From an uncultured Eubacterium sp. (GTDB taxonomy: Bacteria > Bacillota > Clostridia > Lachnospirales > Lachnospiraceae), in assembly GCA_910589595.1 (NCBI GenBank), contig CAJUTM010000014.1:1-64000 (forward strand): a DNA stretch of 64,000 bases. The letters are read 5' to 3'. Within the stretch, counting starts at the first letter, position 1. Each line of letters begins with the position of its first letter. Positions 15,657 through 24,454 of this stretch are shown piece by piece. The translations under genes were made by a program, and so were the position numbers. Below the pieces are notes generated by a model, which was not told the origin of the DNA, made no database searches, and saw only the letters and a program-made list of their open reading frames with translations.

Positions 15657-18140
15657 TTAGCGAATGGTAATGCGGTGATAAGAACGCTTTCCTGTCTTCG
15701 TCTTTCTGATTACTTCTTCGCTGTGAATATCTGCTTTCTTTGCAACGGGAACCGGTTCTTCTTCCGGCACATCCATAGCAACAGATTCAGCAACGGATTC
15801 AATTACGGTGCCATCCTTTGACTTCCAGCGGGATTCCAGCTCATGTATCGTAGGAACTTCGTCATATTCACTTATGTTCGAGTAATTTTCATCCAGAGGA
15901 ATATTCATTGGCGCCAAGTCAAAATCAAATTTTGGCTTTTTGTATTTTGGAAGCGTGCTGTTTGACGGTTTGAGAGGCAGTGCTTCGTCCAGTTCCGTCT
16001 GCTCCTCTTCTCTCTCGATGACATCCGCCATATCTTCCTGTGCGCTCTCATTCATGCGCTTAATATTATCAGAAATATCTAAACGTTCCAACAGTTCGTC
16101 TAGTTGCTGCTCTTCTTCTTTTTCCGTAGTTTTCTCTATCGGCTCTTGCGCAAAATCAAGCACATTTGTCTCATTACCGGTCTCATAATCAATGAATTGC
16201 TCAATATCGGTATCGGTTGTGGTTGTGTCATCATTTTCGTTGACATGGCCCAGAGATTCATTTTCCGTCATATCGCTGCTCTCATTGAGTTGGTCCATAT
16301 ATTCAATATCCGTCATATCGCTGCTCTTGTTGAGCTGGTCCATATACTCGACATCATCCTGAATGTTATCCACTAACGGTTCCGATTCGTCCGGCTCTGG
16401 TGCGGAATCATCTGGAAGTTCCGGCTCCAATAACAATTCCACATCCGGCTCTGGTTCAGGAATATCTGGAAGTTCCGGCTCCAATAACAATTCCACATCC
16501 GACTCTGGTTCAGGGATATCTGAAAGTTCCGGCTCCGACAACAGTTCTTCCGTATCTGTCACAGGGGAACTCTCCGGTATCGGGGGTACTGATGGTTCTT
16601 CCATATCCAACTCTGGAGAAATTTCATCTTCCGGTGCGGACGCTTCCACAAATTCACTTGGAATTGTCCATTCCGGTATTTCATCTTCTTCTTTTTTACC
16701 TATTTTGAATCGTTTCTTCTTATCCTGCTCTGCTGAAGATTCATCAATTTCTGTTTCCACGATATCTTCTAAGATTTCAATATTCTCATTCTCCGGCTCT
16801 TTCGGCACATCCGGCAAAACAATGTCTTCTTGTTCCGGCTCCATCTGTATTACCGTCGTGCCATCTTCCTCCAGCGGCGCCTGCAAAACCGTCGTGTCAT
16901 CTTCCTCCGGCGGCGCCTGCAACACTGCCGTGCCATTTCCCTCTGGCAATACATCCGTTACACTCTCATGCGGCGGTTCGTCTGTTTCCTCTGATAAATC
17001 TTGTGAAGCGCCAGTTTCATTCGCTGCATTTGGCTGCGGTTTGATTTCAGGTATTAACGTGTTCGTTATACCGTAACCGGCAAAAATAGGAAGAAAATAA
17101 GTAAAATAGCAAAAATCGCTTCCGACCTCGCAGAATAAAATATAGTAGAAAAACAGGCCAACAAAGCTAAACAACAGAGGACCGCTATACGATGCCTTTT
17201 TGGCAATGGCATAATATCCGGATAACAGTGAGAAGAACACGAGGATAGTCGGAATAATGCCGTTTCCAAATGCCAGTTGCAGATAAGTAACCGGTTTCTC
17301 CAGCTTATTGATAAGATAAGAGAGAAAATCCATACCCAGAGGTGGCACGGATGTATCCGGTTTCAGCGACGGCATAAATAACAATTCCGGAATCATAAAA
17401 TGGATAACGAAAAGAAGCGCTATCGTAGATATGGCGAAAAAGACCGCACAGAGAATTCCCTTTGCCAGCGTTACATGTTCTCCGTCCGGTCGGGCAAACA
17501 GCAATGAAAATACACATCCCGCAAACAGGAGAAAAACTAATGGATTCAGGGCGATGGCAATCGAAAAAAGAAAACCCGATACAAAACAACTCATAAAGAT
17601 TAAGAAACCATTTGTCGCTATCCGCTTCATCAATATGCGGTAAATACCTGAAAAAGCGGCAAAAGGCAGTAAAAAGGACAAGATGGAAATTGTCTGGTTA
17701 ATATCGAAAGCAATGATATTCTGCATTAGAAAAAGTTCACCAAAGCCGATAATCGTTGTCAGTATTCCATTCAGACGTCCGAATAAAAAGCGGGCGATGA
17801 GATAAAAGGATAACAGCAACAGACTGTGTAAGATGGCAAGCGTCAGACCATCGACATAGCGTATGACAAAAAGACATCCAATGCCGGCAAGTACAGCCAG
17901 ACATTCTAAAAGAACAAAAAAGGTTTTTGGTTTTTCAAAAGTAAGAAAAGAACCTTTTTCTTTGATAAGAAATGCAGCGATTAAATAAATGATGATTCCC
18001 AAAACAATAATTCCGGCAATCATGTATTTATTGGAAGCTGTCGTTATCGTAAGGTTCATTATATTAAATAGCGCTAAAGCCATAATAGCCAAAAAACAGA
18101 CAGCATATATAATGGTTAAGAAATTTCTCTTAAATATCAC
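15657..18140 (-). CDS. polytopic membrane protein with long acidic repeat tail
   Basis: I do not recognise this protein. Residues about 1-370 form some 11-12 hydrophobic segments, and the remaining ~450 residues are cytoplasmic-like, acidic and repetitive. They include an 18-residue Pro/Glu repeat ('EPELPDIPEPEPDVELLL', about 2.5 copies), a 14-residue 'TTVLQAP-EED' repeat and a 15-residue 'YMDQLN-SSDMT-IE' pair. The tail ends in a conserved-looking segment 'YDEVPTIHELESRWKSKDGT' and a basic end 'KTKTGKRSYHRITIR'. I start it at a GTG preceded by GGGGAGAGG (827 residues); an in-frame ATG at 18185 lacks a ribosome site. A transporter or polymerase-like membrane domain with a scaffold tail is conceivable. 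Confidence 0.75.
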   Translation of the reverse strand: MIFKRNFLTIIYAVCFLAIMALALFNIMNLTITTASNKYMIAGIIVLGIIIYLIAAFLIKEKGSFLTFEKPKTFFVLLECLAVLAGIGCLFVIRYVDGLTLAILHSLLLLSFYLIARFLFGRLNGILTTIIGFGELFLMQNIIAFDINQTISILSFLLPFAAFSGIYRILMKRIATNGFLIFMSCFVSGFLFSIAIALNPLVFLLFAGCVFSLLFARPDGEHVTLAKGILCAVFFAISTIALLFVIHFMIPELLFMPSLKPDTSVPPLGMDFLSYLINKLEKPVTYLQLAFGNGIIPTILVFFSLLSGYYAIAKKASYSGPLLFSFVGLFFYYILFCEVGSDFCYFTYFLPIFAGYGITNTLIPEIKPQPNAANETGASQDLSEETDEPPHESVTDVLPEGNGTAVLQAPPEEDDTTVLQAPLEEDGTTVIQMEPEQEDIVLPDVPKEPENENIEILEDIVETEIDESSAEQDKKKRFKIGKKEEDEIPEWTIPSEFVEASAPEDEISPELDMEEPSVPPIPESSPVTDTEELLSEPELSDIPEPESDVELLLEPELPDIPEPEPDVELLLEPELPDDSAPEPDESEPLVDNIQDDVEYMDQLNKSSDMTDIEYMDQLNESSDMTENESLGHVNENDDTTTTDTDIEQFIDYETGNETNVLDFAQEPIEKTTEKEEEQQLDELLERLDISDNIKRMNESAQEDMADVIEREEEQTELDEALPLKPSNSTLPKYKKPKFDFDLAPMNIPLDENYSNISEYDEVPTIHELESRWKSKDGTVIESVAESVAMDVPEEEPVPVAKKADIHSEEVIRKTKTGKRSYHRITIR
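16395..16560. repeat. 54-bp tandem repeat inside the acidic tail
   Basis: Two near-identical 54-bp units (starting about 16410 and 16464) and a diverged third copy encode the 18-residue Glu/Pro/Leu repeat. Being in frame, copy number could vary without breaking the gene. A 45-bp pair lies nearby at about 16269-16358. Confidence 0.75.
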
Positions 18141-18266
18141 GTGCCTCTCCCCTTTTAAATATGGTTGATTATCATAATAATACAATAAAAATGGCAGATA
18201 TACAACATTTTTTGTAGAAAACTTTCATACAATAATTTAAAACAGAACTCCGGAATGGAGATTGTA

Positions 18267-19757
18267 ATGAAGAATCAACTATTGCGCGGAACCTTAATTT
18301 TGACGGTAGCGGGTTTTGTTACACGTCTCATAGGTTTTGGCTATCGAATCTTTCTGGCAGATGAATTAGGTGAAGTTAATCTTGGGATTTATCAACTTAT
18401 CTTTCCGGTCTACTCGATATGTTTTACGATATATGCTGCCGGCATACAAACCGCTGTTTCACAAATGATTTCCCATAATTCCCCACAAAAACAGGGGAGT
18501 ATTTTGAAGACATCCCTTATACTCTCCCTTATATGTTCTCTCTCGCTCTCCTGCGCCGTACATCTCTTCCGTGTCCCGATTGCCAATAAATTTTTAGGAA
18601 CACGGCAGGCAGGGGAACTGCTTGGCATTCTGGCATACATATTTCCCTTTTGCGGGATTACTTCGGTTATTAACGGATATTTTTATGGCATTAATCGGGC
18701 GAAAATTCCGGCAGTTACACAAATCATTGAACAACTGGTGCGTGTCATTTTTGTTTTCGCCGTCTGCTTTTCCTTTGACACAAATGAAAAATCGGTGTAT
18801 ATCGCCGTACTGGGATTGGTAATCGGCGAACTGTGCAGCAATATATATAATATATACCACGTAAAAAAGCATATATCTATGCGGATTCTGCTTCAAAGTA
18901 AATTATGTATCGGAAAGATACTGCGCCTTTCGCTCCCCCTCAGTGGAACAAAACTGGTGATTGCTCTTTTAGGCAGTATTGAATCAATCCTTATTCCCGT
19001 CATTATGCAGCGTTACGGGTACTCAGTTGAAGTTTCCATTGGCCTGTACGGTATTTTAACAGGGGTCGTCCTGCCTTTTATACTGTTTCCCGGAACGATT
19101 ACCAATTCGCTGTCCGTTTTGCTCTTACCGGCTATTGCCAAGGCCTCAGGAACAAATAACCGCCGCCAGATTCGCAGTACCTCATCGCTTACCGTGCGCT
19201 ATTCCCTGCTGCTTGGCGTTTTGACAAGTTCGCTTTTTCTGAATTTTGGAGTAGAAATCGGCCAATTTATCTTTCACAGTGAAAATGCCGGTAAATTGCT
19301 GACGGTAATGGCGTTTCTCTGTCCTTTTCTGTACGTCACGACAACACTTGGCAGTATTATCAACGGCCTCGGCAAGACGGGGATTACTTTTCTGTTTACA
19401 GTAATCGGCCTGCTTGTGCGCATTCTCTTTCTGCTTTTTATCGCTCCGCACTTTGGTATTTACGGTTATATTATGGGAATGTTAATCAGTCAGATTTTAA
19501 TCTGTCTGCTGCATGGCGGGTATTTATTAAAAACGAATCAGGTGCCTTGCAATTTGAGCAAATATTTTGTGTGGCCGATGATTTTCTCCTGCTCTGTCAT
19601 GTATTTCAGTAAAATAGCAGGTATGCAAATCATAGCAAAAACAGGTAATAACATCGTTGTTCTGGCCTCCATGATACCTGCAGTATTGCTGATACTCCTG
19701 TATTTTTTTATGTTTCACTTAGTCTCCCGTCAGGATTTCAAAGTGAAAAAATATTAA
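18267..19757 (+). CDS. SpoVB/MurJ-type polysaccharide flippase (MATE-like fold)
   Basis: The 496-residue product has about 14 hydrophobic segments and the polysaccharide-export signature near the start ('LRGTLILTVAGFVTRLIGFGYR'), typical of SpoVB/YtgP/MurJ-class lipid-linked precursor flippases of the MOP superfamily. In sporeformers SpoVB acts in cortex peptidoglycan synthesis, while vegetative paralogues flip lipid II. Which role applies cannot be settled. The ATG at 18267 has TGGAG 6 bases upstream; the ATG at 18255 is itself part of that site. Its 3' end overlaps convergent ligA by 20 bases. Confidence 0.85.
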   Translation: MKNQLLRGTLILTVAGFVTRLIGFGYRIFLADELGEVNLGIYQLIFPVYSICFTIYAAGIQTAVSQMISHNSPQKQGSILKTSLILSLICSLSLSCAVHLFRVPIANKFLGTRQAGELLGILAYIFPFCGITSVINGYFYGINRAKIPAVTQIIEQLVRVIFVFAVCFSFDTNEKSVYIAVLGLVIGELCSNIYNIYHVKKHISMRILLQSKLCIGKILRLSLPLSGTKLVIALLGSIESILIPVIMQRYGYSVEVSIGLYGILTGVVLPFILFPGTITNSLSVLLLPAIAKASGTNNRRQIRSTSSLTVRYSLLLGVLTSSLFLNFGVEIGQFIFHSENAGKLLTVMAFLCPFLYVTTTLGSIINGLGKTGITFLFTVIGLLVRILFLLFIAPHFGIYGYIMGMLISQILICLLHGGYLLKTNQVPCNLSKYFVWPMIFSCSVMYFSKIAGMQIIAKTGNNIVVLASMIPAVLLILLYFFMFHLVSRQDFKVKKY

Positions 19758-21696
19758 AAAACTCATCCTCATCAATAATGGCAACGCCTAATGATTTGGC
19801 CTTTTTATTTTTGGAAGACTGTGAGTGGACGTCATTGTTTATCAGATAATTTGTTTTGGCGCTGACGCTTCCGGTGACTTTTCCGCCCTGACGTTCAATA
19901 AAGTCTTTGCATTCCTGACGGTTCTCGAAGCGGGAAAGGCTTCCCGTAATCACAAACGTAAGTCCGTCCAGTGCGTTAGCTTCTGTCTCTTGTGGATAAA
20001 TGACAGATAAAATGGCGGATAGTTGCTGCGCAAGCTGTTGATTGTCTTCTTTGGCAAAAAAGGATACGAAAGATTCTGCCAACACATCTCCTATGCCGTC
20101 AATTTCAGCGAGCTGGCCGGTCGTCAGCGTGTGCATTTTGTCAAGTGGCAGCGGGTACTCCTTTACAATCAATTTGGCAATGCTCAGGCCGATTCCTTTA
20201 ATACCAAGGGCATAGAGCAGATTGGCGGCAGGAATGGTCTTTGCTTTTTCGATTGCCTGCATAAGATTATCAAAGGATTTTTCTCCCAATCCCTCCATCT
20301 CAATCCAGCGCTGCCGGTACTGCTCCAATTCAAATAAATCCGTAAGGTTGTGCAGCATACCCGCATTTACCATTTTCTCTAGCGTGGCTTCGGAAAGGCC
20401 ATCAATATTCATGGCGTTTCTGCTCACAAAGTGACTGAAACGTTTGATTTGTTTGGCGTAACAATCTTCATTGGGACAGATGAGGACGACCGAGCCGTTC
20501 TCGTTTTGCAGCGTTGTGCGGGAACCGCAGACAGGACATGTATCCGGTATGCGGCAATTGCCGGACTGCGTTTTATTTTCATGTATCTGCGGAATTATCA
20601 TATTGGCTTTATAAACGGAAATTGTGTCGCCAATACCCAGTTTAAGTTCACGTAAAATGCTGATATTGTGCACACTGGCCCGACTTACGGTTGTTCCCTC
20701 CAATTCCACGGAATCAAAAATGGCAACCGGATTAATCAGACCCGTGCGGGAGGCGCTCCATTCAATCTCGCGCAGCGTAGTATCTGCCAGCTCGTCCTGC
20801 CACTTAAAGGCAATGGAATCCCGCGGAAATTTAGCTGTGCGGCCCAATGTATTGCTATAGGCAATGTCGTCGTAAGTCAGCACCAAGCCGTCGCTCGGTA
20901 AATCGGACTGTGCCACTTCTTTTGAAAAAGCCGTCACTTGTTGCGGAAGATTTGCGGCGTCGGCCATCTTATAGGGAACAATATCAAAGCCCATATCCTG
21001 AAGCCACAGGAGAGCCTCTTCTTTTCTTGTAAATCCCAAATCTGTACCGGCGGAAACGATATTATAAGGGTAGAAACGAACTCTTCTTCCGGCAGTAATT
21101 TCATTGTTTCGCTGCCGGACGCTGCCGCTGCATAAATTTCTCGGGTTTTTATATTTTTCATAAATGTCTTTTGCCTGTCTGTTCAAGTCTTCGAAGTCCG
21201 AATACAAAATCAGGGCCTCGCCGCGAATGATTAGCTGACTTGTATAAGAGATACGATGGGGAATATTGATAAATGTTTTCGCATTATTTGTTATGACCTC
21301 GCCAATCTCCCCATTGCCGCGCGTCAGCGCCTTGACAAGCGTTCCCTGCTCATAAGTGAGGATAATGCTTAACCCATCCAGTTTCATGGACAACAGACCG
21401 TGCTGTCCGCCGAGCCAGTCGGTCAAATCAGATACTTCTTTTGTTTTGTCAAGCGATAACATCGGGGAGACATGCGGTTCTTTCGGCAATTTACTAATCG
21501 TTTCAAAGCCTACGTGTATCGTGGGGCTGTTTGTCATAACGGTTCCGGTTTCACGCTCCAGCGCAGCCAGTTCATCGTACAGAGAATCATACTCCCGATT
21601 CGACATGATTTCATCCTGTCCCTGATAATATACCTTGGCCGCCTCGTTTAGTTTTGTTATCAATTCTTTCATTCGCCGTATTGGCTCATTATTCAT
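19738..21696 (-). CDS. ligA: NAD-dependent DNA ligase
   Basis: Seals nicks in DNA replication and repair using NAD. The 652-residue product has all modules in order: N-terminal Ia domain (YxxxxxEISDAEYD-like 'MSNREYDSLYDEL'), the adenylation domain with nucleophile Lys-105 in 'MKLDGLS', an OB fold, a four-cysteine zinc finger ('CPVCG' and 'CPNEDC', about 400-420), helix-hairpin-helix repeats, and a C-terminal BRCT domain ('LTFVITGSLSRFENRQECK'). It starts within the last bases of the upstream rluF gene (8-base overlap), suggesting coupling. Confidence 0.97.
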   Translation of the reverse strand: MNNEPIRRMKELITKLNEAAKVYYQGQDEIMSNREYDSLYDELAALERETGTVMTNSPTIHVGFETISKLPKEPHVSPMLSLDKTKEVSDLTDWLGGQHGLLSMKLDGLSIILTYEQGTLVKALTRGNGEIGEVITNNAKTFINIPHRISYTSQLIIRGEALILYSDFEDLNRQAKDIYEKYKNPRNLCSGSVRQRNNEITAGRRVRFYPYNIVSAGTDLGFTRKEEALLWLQDMGFDIVPYKMADAANLPQQVTAFSKEVAQSDLPSDGLVLTYDDIAYSNTLGRTAKFPRDSIAFKWQDELADTTLREIEWSASRTGLINPVAIFDSVELEGTTVSRASVHNISILRELKLGIGDTISVYKANMIIPQIHENKTQSGNCRIPDTCPVCGSRTTLQNENGSVVLICPNEDCYAKQIKRFSHFVSRNAMNIDGLSEATLEKMVNAGMLHNLTDLFELEQYRQRWIEMEGLGEKSFDNLMQAIEKAKTIPAANLLYALGIKGIGLSIAKLIVKEYPLPLDKMHTLTTGQLAEIDGIGDVLAESFVSFFAKEDNQQLAQQLSAILSVIYPQETEANALDGLTFVITGSLSRFENRQECKDFIERQGGKVTGSVSAKTNYLINNDVHSQSSKNKKAKSLGVAIIDEDEFFNIFSL

Positions 21697-22420
21697 GTCT
21701 GTCCTTCCTTTCGCGCGTCCTGCCTGACGCTAACTGTTTTAACTTACGGATTTCCGTCTCTGTTAAATACCGCCATTTCCCTTCCGGCAGGTTTCCTAGT
21801 TCAATATTCATAATTCGTATTCTTTTTAGTGTGCGCACACGATATCCAAAATATTCGCACATTCGCCGTATCTGACGGTTGAGACCCTGTGTGAGAATAA
21901 TATGAAACCGCCGTTCACAGCGGTGGGTAATACGACACGGACGCGTCATCGTATTGAGGATAGGAACCCCCTGCTCCATTGCCTCATAAATCGCAGGCGG
22001 TATTGCTTTATCTACCGTAACGATATATTCTTTCTCGTGATAATGGCTGCCACGTAAAATATCATCCATCAGTTGACCGTTATTCGTCAATAAGAGCAGT
22101 CCGGTAGAATTTTTATCTAATCTGCCTACAGGATAGACGCGTTCCTCAAGATGTAAATAGTCGATGACATTCTGTTTTTCTTTTTTGCTTGTAGTGCAGA
22201 CGATTCCCGCTGGTTTATGAAAGGCGATTATGATTTCTTTTTCCGCAGGCGTAATCGCTTTTCCATCTATAATAACGGCGTCTCCCGCCTGTACTCTGTC
22301 GCCCATAGACGCAACGTTTCCGTTGATGTAGATTTTCCCCTGTAATAACAGCCGGTCGGCTTCGCGTCGGGAACAGTAACCACACTGGCTGACGTATTTG
22401 TTAATCCGTATTCCGTCCAT
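21689..22420 (-). CDS. rluF: RluF/RsuA-family rRNA pseudouridine synthase
   Basis: The 243-residue enzyme has an N-terminal S4 domain ('RINKYVSQCGYCSRREADRLL') and a catalytic core with the nucleophile aspartate in 'VGRLDKNSTGLLLL', followed by 'TQGLNRQIRRMCEYFGYRV', the substrate-binding signature of the RluB/E/F/RsuA group. RluF, which modifies position 2604 of 23S rRNA in E. coli, is the nearest class by the 'GLNRQIRRMC' form; the exact uridine is not proven here. It is followed by ligA with overlapping ends. Confidence 0.88.
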   Translation of the reverse strand: MDGIRINKYVSQCGYCSRREADRLLLQGKIYINGNVASMGDRVQAGDAVIIDGKAITPAEKEIIIAFHKPAGIVCTTSKKEKQNVIDYLHLEERVYPVGRLDKNSTGLLLLTNNGQLMDDILRGSHYHEKEYIVTVDKAIPPAIYEAMEQGVPILNTMTRPCRITHRCERRFHIILTQGLNRQIRRMCEYFGYRVRTLKRIRIMNIELGNLPEGKWRYLTETEIRKLKQLASGRTRERKDRHE

Positions 22421-22461
22421 CCTGTTTAACTTCCTTTACTGATAAATAGTTCGTGAGGATT

Positions 22462-22494
22462 AAAATGGTACGTTATAATAACGTACCATTTTTG
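22462..22494 (-). terminator. terminator of the Ala/Ser/Pro-tail protein gene
   Basis: A 14-bp stem, AAATGGTACGTTAT pairing with ATAACGTACCATTT across a one-base loop, has T/A-rich flanks on both sides. On the minus strand the stem runs into TTTTAAT. It could also work on the plus strand, although no plus gene ends here. Confidence 0.7.
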
Positions 22495-22521
22495 TTATGC
22501 TCTTATAAGAAAAACTGCTTT

Positions 22522-22650
22522 TTATGCTGCCGGAGACGAAGACGCCACCGGAGAGGCAGGTACCGCCGGAGACGAAGACGCCACCGGAGAGGCAGATACC
22601 GCCGGAGACGGTGAAGCTGCCGGAGACGAAGATGCCGCCGGAGAGGCAGA
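22522..22650. repeat. 36-bp in-frame minisatellite
   Basis: Units of 36 bp (GCCGGAGACGAAGACGCCAC plus the following 16 bases on the plus strand) repeat about three times with few changes, at the very 3' end of the gene. Copy number changes would only lengthen or shorten the protein tail. Confidence 0.7.
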
Positions 22651-23310
22651 TGCTGCGGGTGCGGAAGCTGGTGCAGACGCAGAATTGCCAGCCGGTTTTG
22701 AGTCTGTGGCGGCGCTTATTTCTTTCTCCATCTTCTGGTAGAACTGCTTAAAGGCGCCATCCTTTTCCAGAACCGCATTTAGACCTTTCTTTACTTCTTC
22801 TTTTAGTTTAATAATTTCCATATTTTTGTCAGCGGCGTCGATAAACTCTTCCTCGACCTCATCCAGTGCGCTGAGATAAATGACATACTTCCCATCTGAC
22901 GTAACTTTAATGTAATAAGTTGTCAGACAGGGAACCCAGCTGTCAATGTTCTTTAATTTCATACTGTACTTAACGTAAACACGATAGGCATCGGATTCGT
23001 CATTTTTGATGACATAGCAGTTAAAATCTTTGTAGTCTTCGACATAACCTGCCATTATCGTGTAACGCTCTTTCGGAATCCGGTTGGCGTCGCTGACCAG
23101 TTCGGAAAGAGATTCCAAATTAACCGTTTTCTTGGCGGCAAAATAGTTTTTTATTAATTTATTTATCTCTTCGTTTTTATTCAAATCCAAACGGGCATCT
23201 TCTGCACTATTAGTTCCGTTATCATTATCCAGAAAAATCAATGTCACAAATCCAAGCGCCATAGCGACAACCGTTGCAATGATAACCATCTTTTTGTATT
23301 TTAACTTCAT
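22522..23310 (-). CDS. membrane-anchored protein with Ala/Ser/Pro repeat tail
   Basis: Not recognised. One N-terminal membrane segment ('MVIIATVVAMALGFVTLIFL') is followed by an extracellular domain of about 180 residues with alternating charged and beta-like segments (NTF2-like 'ELVSDANRIPKERYTIMAGYVEDY', 'YYIKVTSDGKYVIYLSALDE'). It ends in about 50 residues of pure Ala/Ser/Pro/Val, in which a 12-residue unit (VSASPVASSSPA) recurs. The repeat resembles wall-spanning linkers, but no sorting signal follows; the repeat runs to the stop codon. A hairpin terminator lies behind it. Confidence 0.75.
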   Translation of the reverse strand: MKLKYKKMVIIATVVAMALGFVTLIFLDNDNGTNSAEDARLDLNKNEEINKLIKNYFAAKKTVNLESLSELVSDANRIPKERYTIMAGYVEDYKDFNCYVIKNDESDAYRVYVKYSMKLKNIDSWVPCLTTYYIKVTSDGKYVIYLSALDEVEEEFIDAADKNMEIIKLKEEVKKGLNAVLEKDGAFKQFYQKMEKEISAATDSKPAGNSASAPASAPAASASPAASSSPAASPSPAVSASPVASSSPAVPASPVASSSPAA

Positions 23311-23372
23311 TTTTAAATCCAGCTTTCCCTCGTATTTTCTTTCCCAAGTATATCAATTTTTATTACATTTGT

Positions 23373-24266
23373 CTATCTTTTTAACGAGTTTTTTATTTTT
23401 ATCAATTCATCCTTATCGAAATGATAGTTCGTGTTGCAAAAATGGCAGTTGATTTCCACCGGCTCGTCTTCTTCTATCAGCTCCTCTAATTGTGCGGAGC
23501 CTAAACTGACTAATACTTTGCTGACACGTTCTTTGGAACAGTTACAGGAAAATGAGGCAGGAATGTTCTCTTCGGAAAATACGACGTCGAAATCCGCCAG
23601 TATTTCCCGCAGCATACTCTCCGGTGTGTGCCCCTTTGCTAGCAGGGCTGTTACCGGCTCAATGTCTGCCAAACGCTTCTCTAAAGTGGAGATAACCTCC
23701 TCTTTTGTTTCCGGCATAAGCTGAAGAATATAGCCGCCGGCCTGCGCCACTGTATTATTTTTATTCATCAGCACACCGAGAGCCACCGATGACGGAGTCT
23801 GTTCCGAAGTCGCAAAATAATAAGTTAAATCCTCGGCAATCTCTCCGGAAACTAACTGTACCTGTCCGGTATAAGGTTCTTTGAGACCAATATCTTTTAT
23901 GACGGTCAATACGCCGAGGTCAATGGCCCTGCCAACATCGAGTTTGCCGGCTTTACTTGCAGGCAAAGAAACAACGGGATGTTTGGCGTATCCTTTCAGG
24001 TGTCCGAATGCGTCGGCCGTGACGGTCAAACCCTCTATGGGGCCGCTGCACTGAATCTGTAACGTCAGTAAATCCTGCTTTTCTTTCATCATGGCACCCA
24101 TCATACCGCCACCGGCTAAGAGACGTCCCAATGCCGCCGTGACAACCGGACTTGTATTGTGTCTTGTCCTTGCCTCTTCTACCAGATTGCGGCAGGTAAT
24201 GGCAAAACAGCGGATTTGACCCTGAGCAGCAATACCGCGAACAATATAATCCTCTTTTTGTTCCAT
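23373..24266 (-). CDS. hslO: Hsp33 redox-regulated chaperonin
   Basis: Hsp33 is a cytosolic holdase activated by oxidation, which releases zinc from four cysteines. The 297-residue product has the N-terminal core ('YIVRGIAAQGQIRCFAI', 'ALGRLLAGGGMMGAMMK') and the C-terminal redox switch with 'CNCSKE' and 'CHFCN' (about residues 240-275), so all four zinc-binding cysteines are present. Length is normal. The gene lies 39 bases downstream of a tRNA-Arg gene on the same strand and may be transcribed from that promoter. Confidence 0.96.
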   Translation of the reverse strand: MEQKEDYIVRGIAAQGQIRCFAITCRNLVEEARTRHNTSPVVTAALGRLLAGGGMMGAMMKEKQDLLTLQIQCSGPIEGLTVTADAFGHLKGYAKHPVVSLPASKAGKLDVGRAIDLGVLTVIKDIGLKEPYTGQVQLVSGEIAEDLTYYFATSEQTPSSVALGVLMNKNNTVAQAGGYILQLMPETKEEVISTLEKRLADIEPVTALLAKGHTPESMLREILADFDVVFSEENIPASFSCNCSKERVSKVLVSLGSAQLEELIEEDEPVEINCHFCNTNYHFDKDELIKIKNSLKR

Positions 24267-24305
24267 ATTCCGTCACCTTTCCCAATATTCCAATAAGAAA
24301 AAGAA

Positions 24306-24378
24306 TGCATCTGGAGGGATTCGAACCCCCGACCAAAGGCTTCGGAAGCCTCTACTCTATCCACTGAGCCACAGATGC
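24306..24378 (-). tRNA. tRNA-Arg (CCG)
   Basis: Read on the minus strand, a 7-bp acceptor stem GCATCTG/CAGATGC closes a full cloverleaf of 73 bases: D arm GCTC...GAGT, anticodon stem GAGGC/GCCTT with loop TTCCGAA (anticodon CCG), T arm GGGGG-TTCGAAT-CCCTC, discriminator A. CCA is not encoded. CCG reads the CGG arginine codon. Confidence 0.95.
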
Positions 24379-24389
24379 ATTACTAACTT

Positions 24390-24419
24390 ATTATATATCA
24401 GCAAAAGTATATTTGTAAA
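24390..24419 (-). promoter_or_regulatory. promoter of the tRNA-Arg gene
   Basis: TTTACA (24414-24419) and a perfect TATAAT (24390-24395) on the minus strand, spaced 18 bases, with the mature tRNA starting 12 bases past the -10. Confidence 0.75.
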
Positions 24420-24454
24420 GGCTCTTTTTATAAAATATGCAATTTTTTTTGATA

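Noticed and set aside
16363..17076. 237-codon Ser/Gly-rich plus-strand reading frame
   Set aside because: It is the antisense of the Glu/Pro repeat tail of the minus-strand membrane protein; the composition is a by-product of those codons.
22524..22751. Pro/Glu/Thr repeat protein on the plus strand
   Set aside because: Antisense of the Ala/Ser/Pro minisatellite; no ribosome site.
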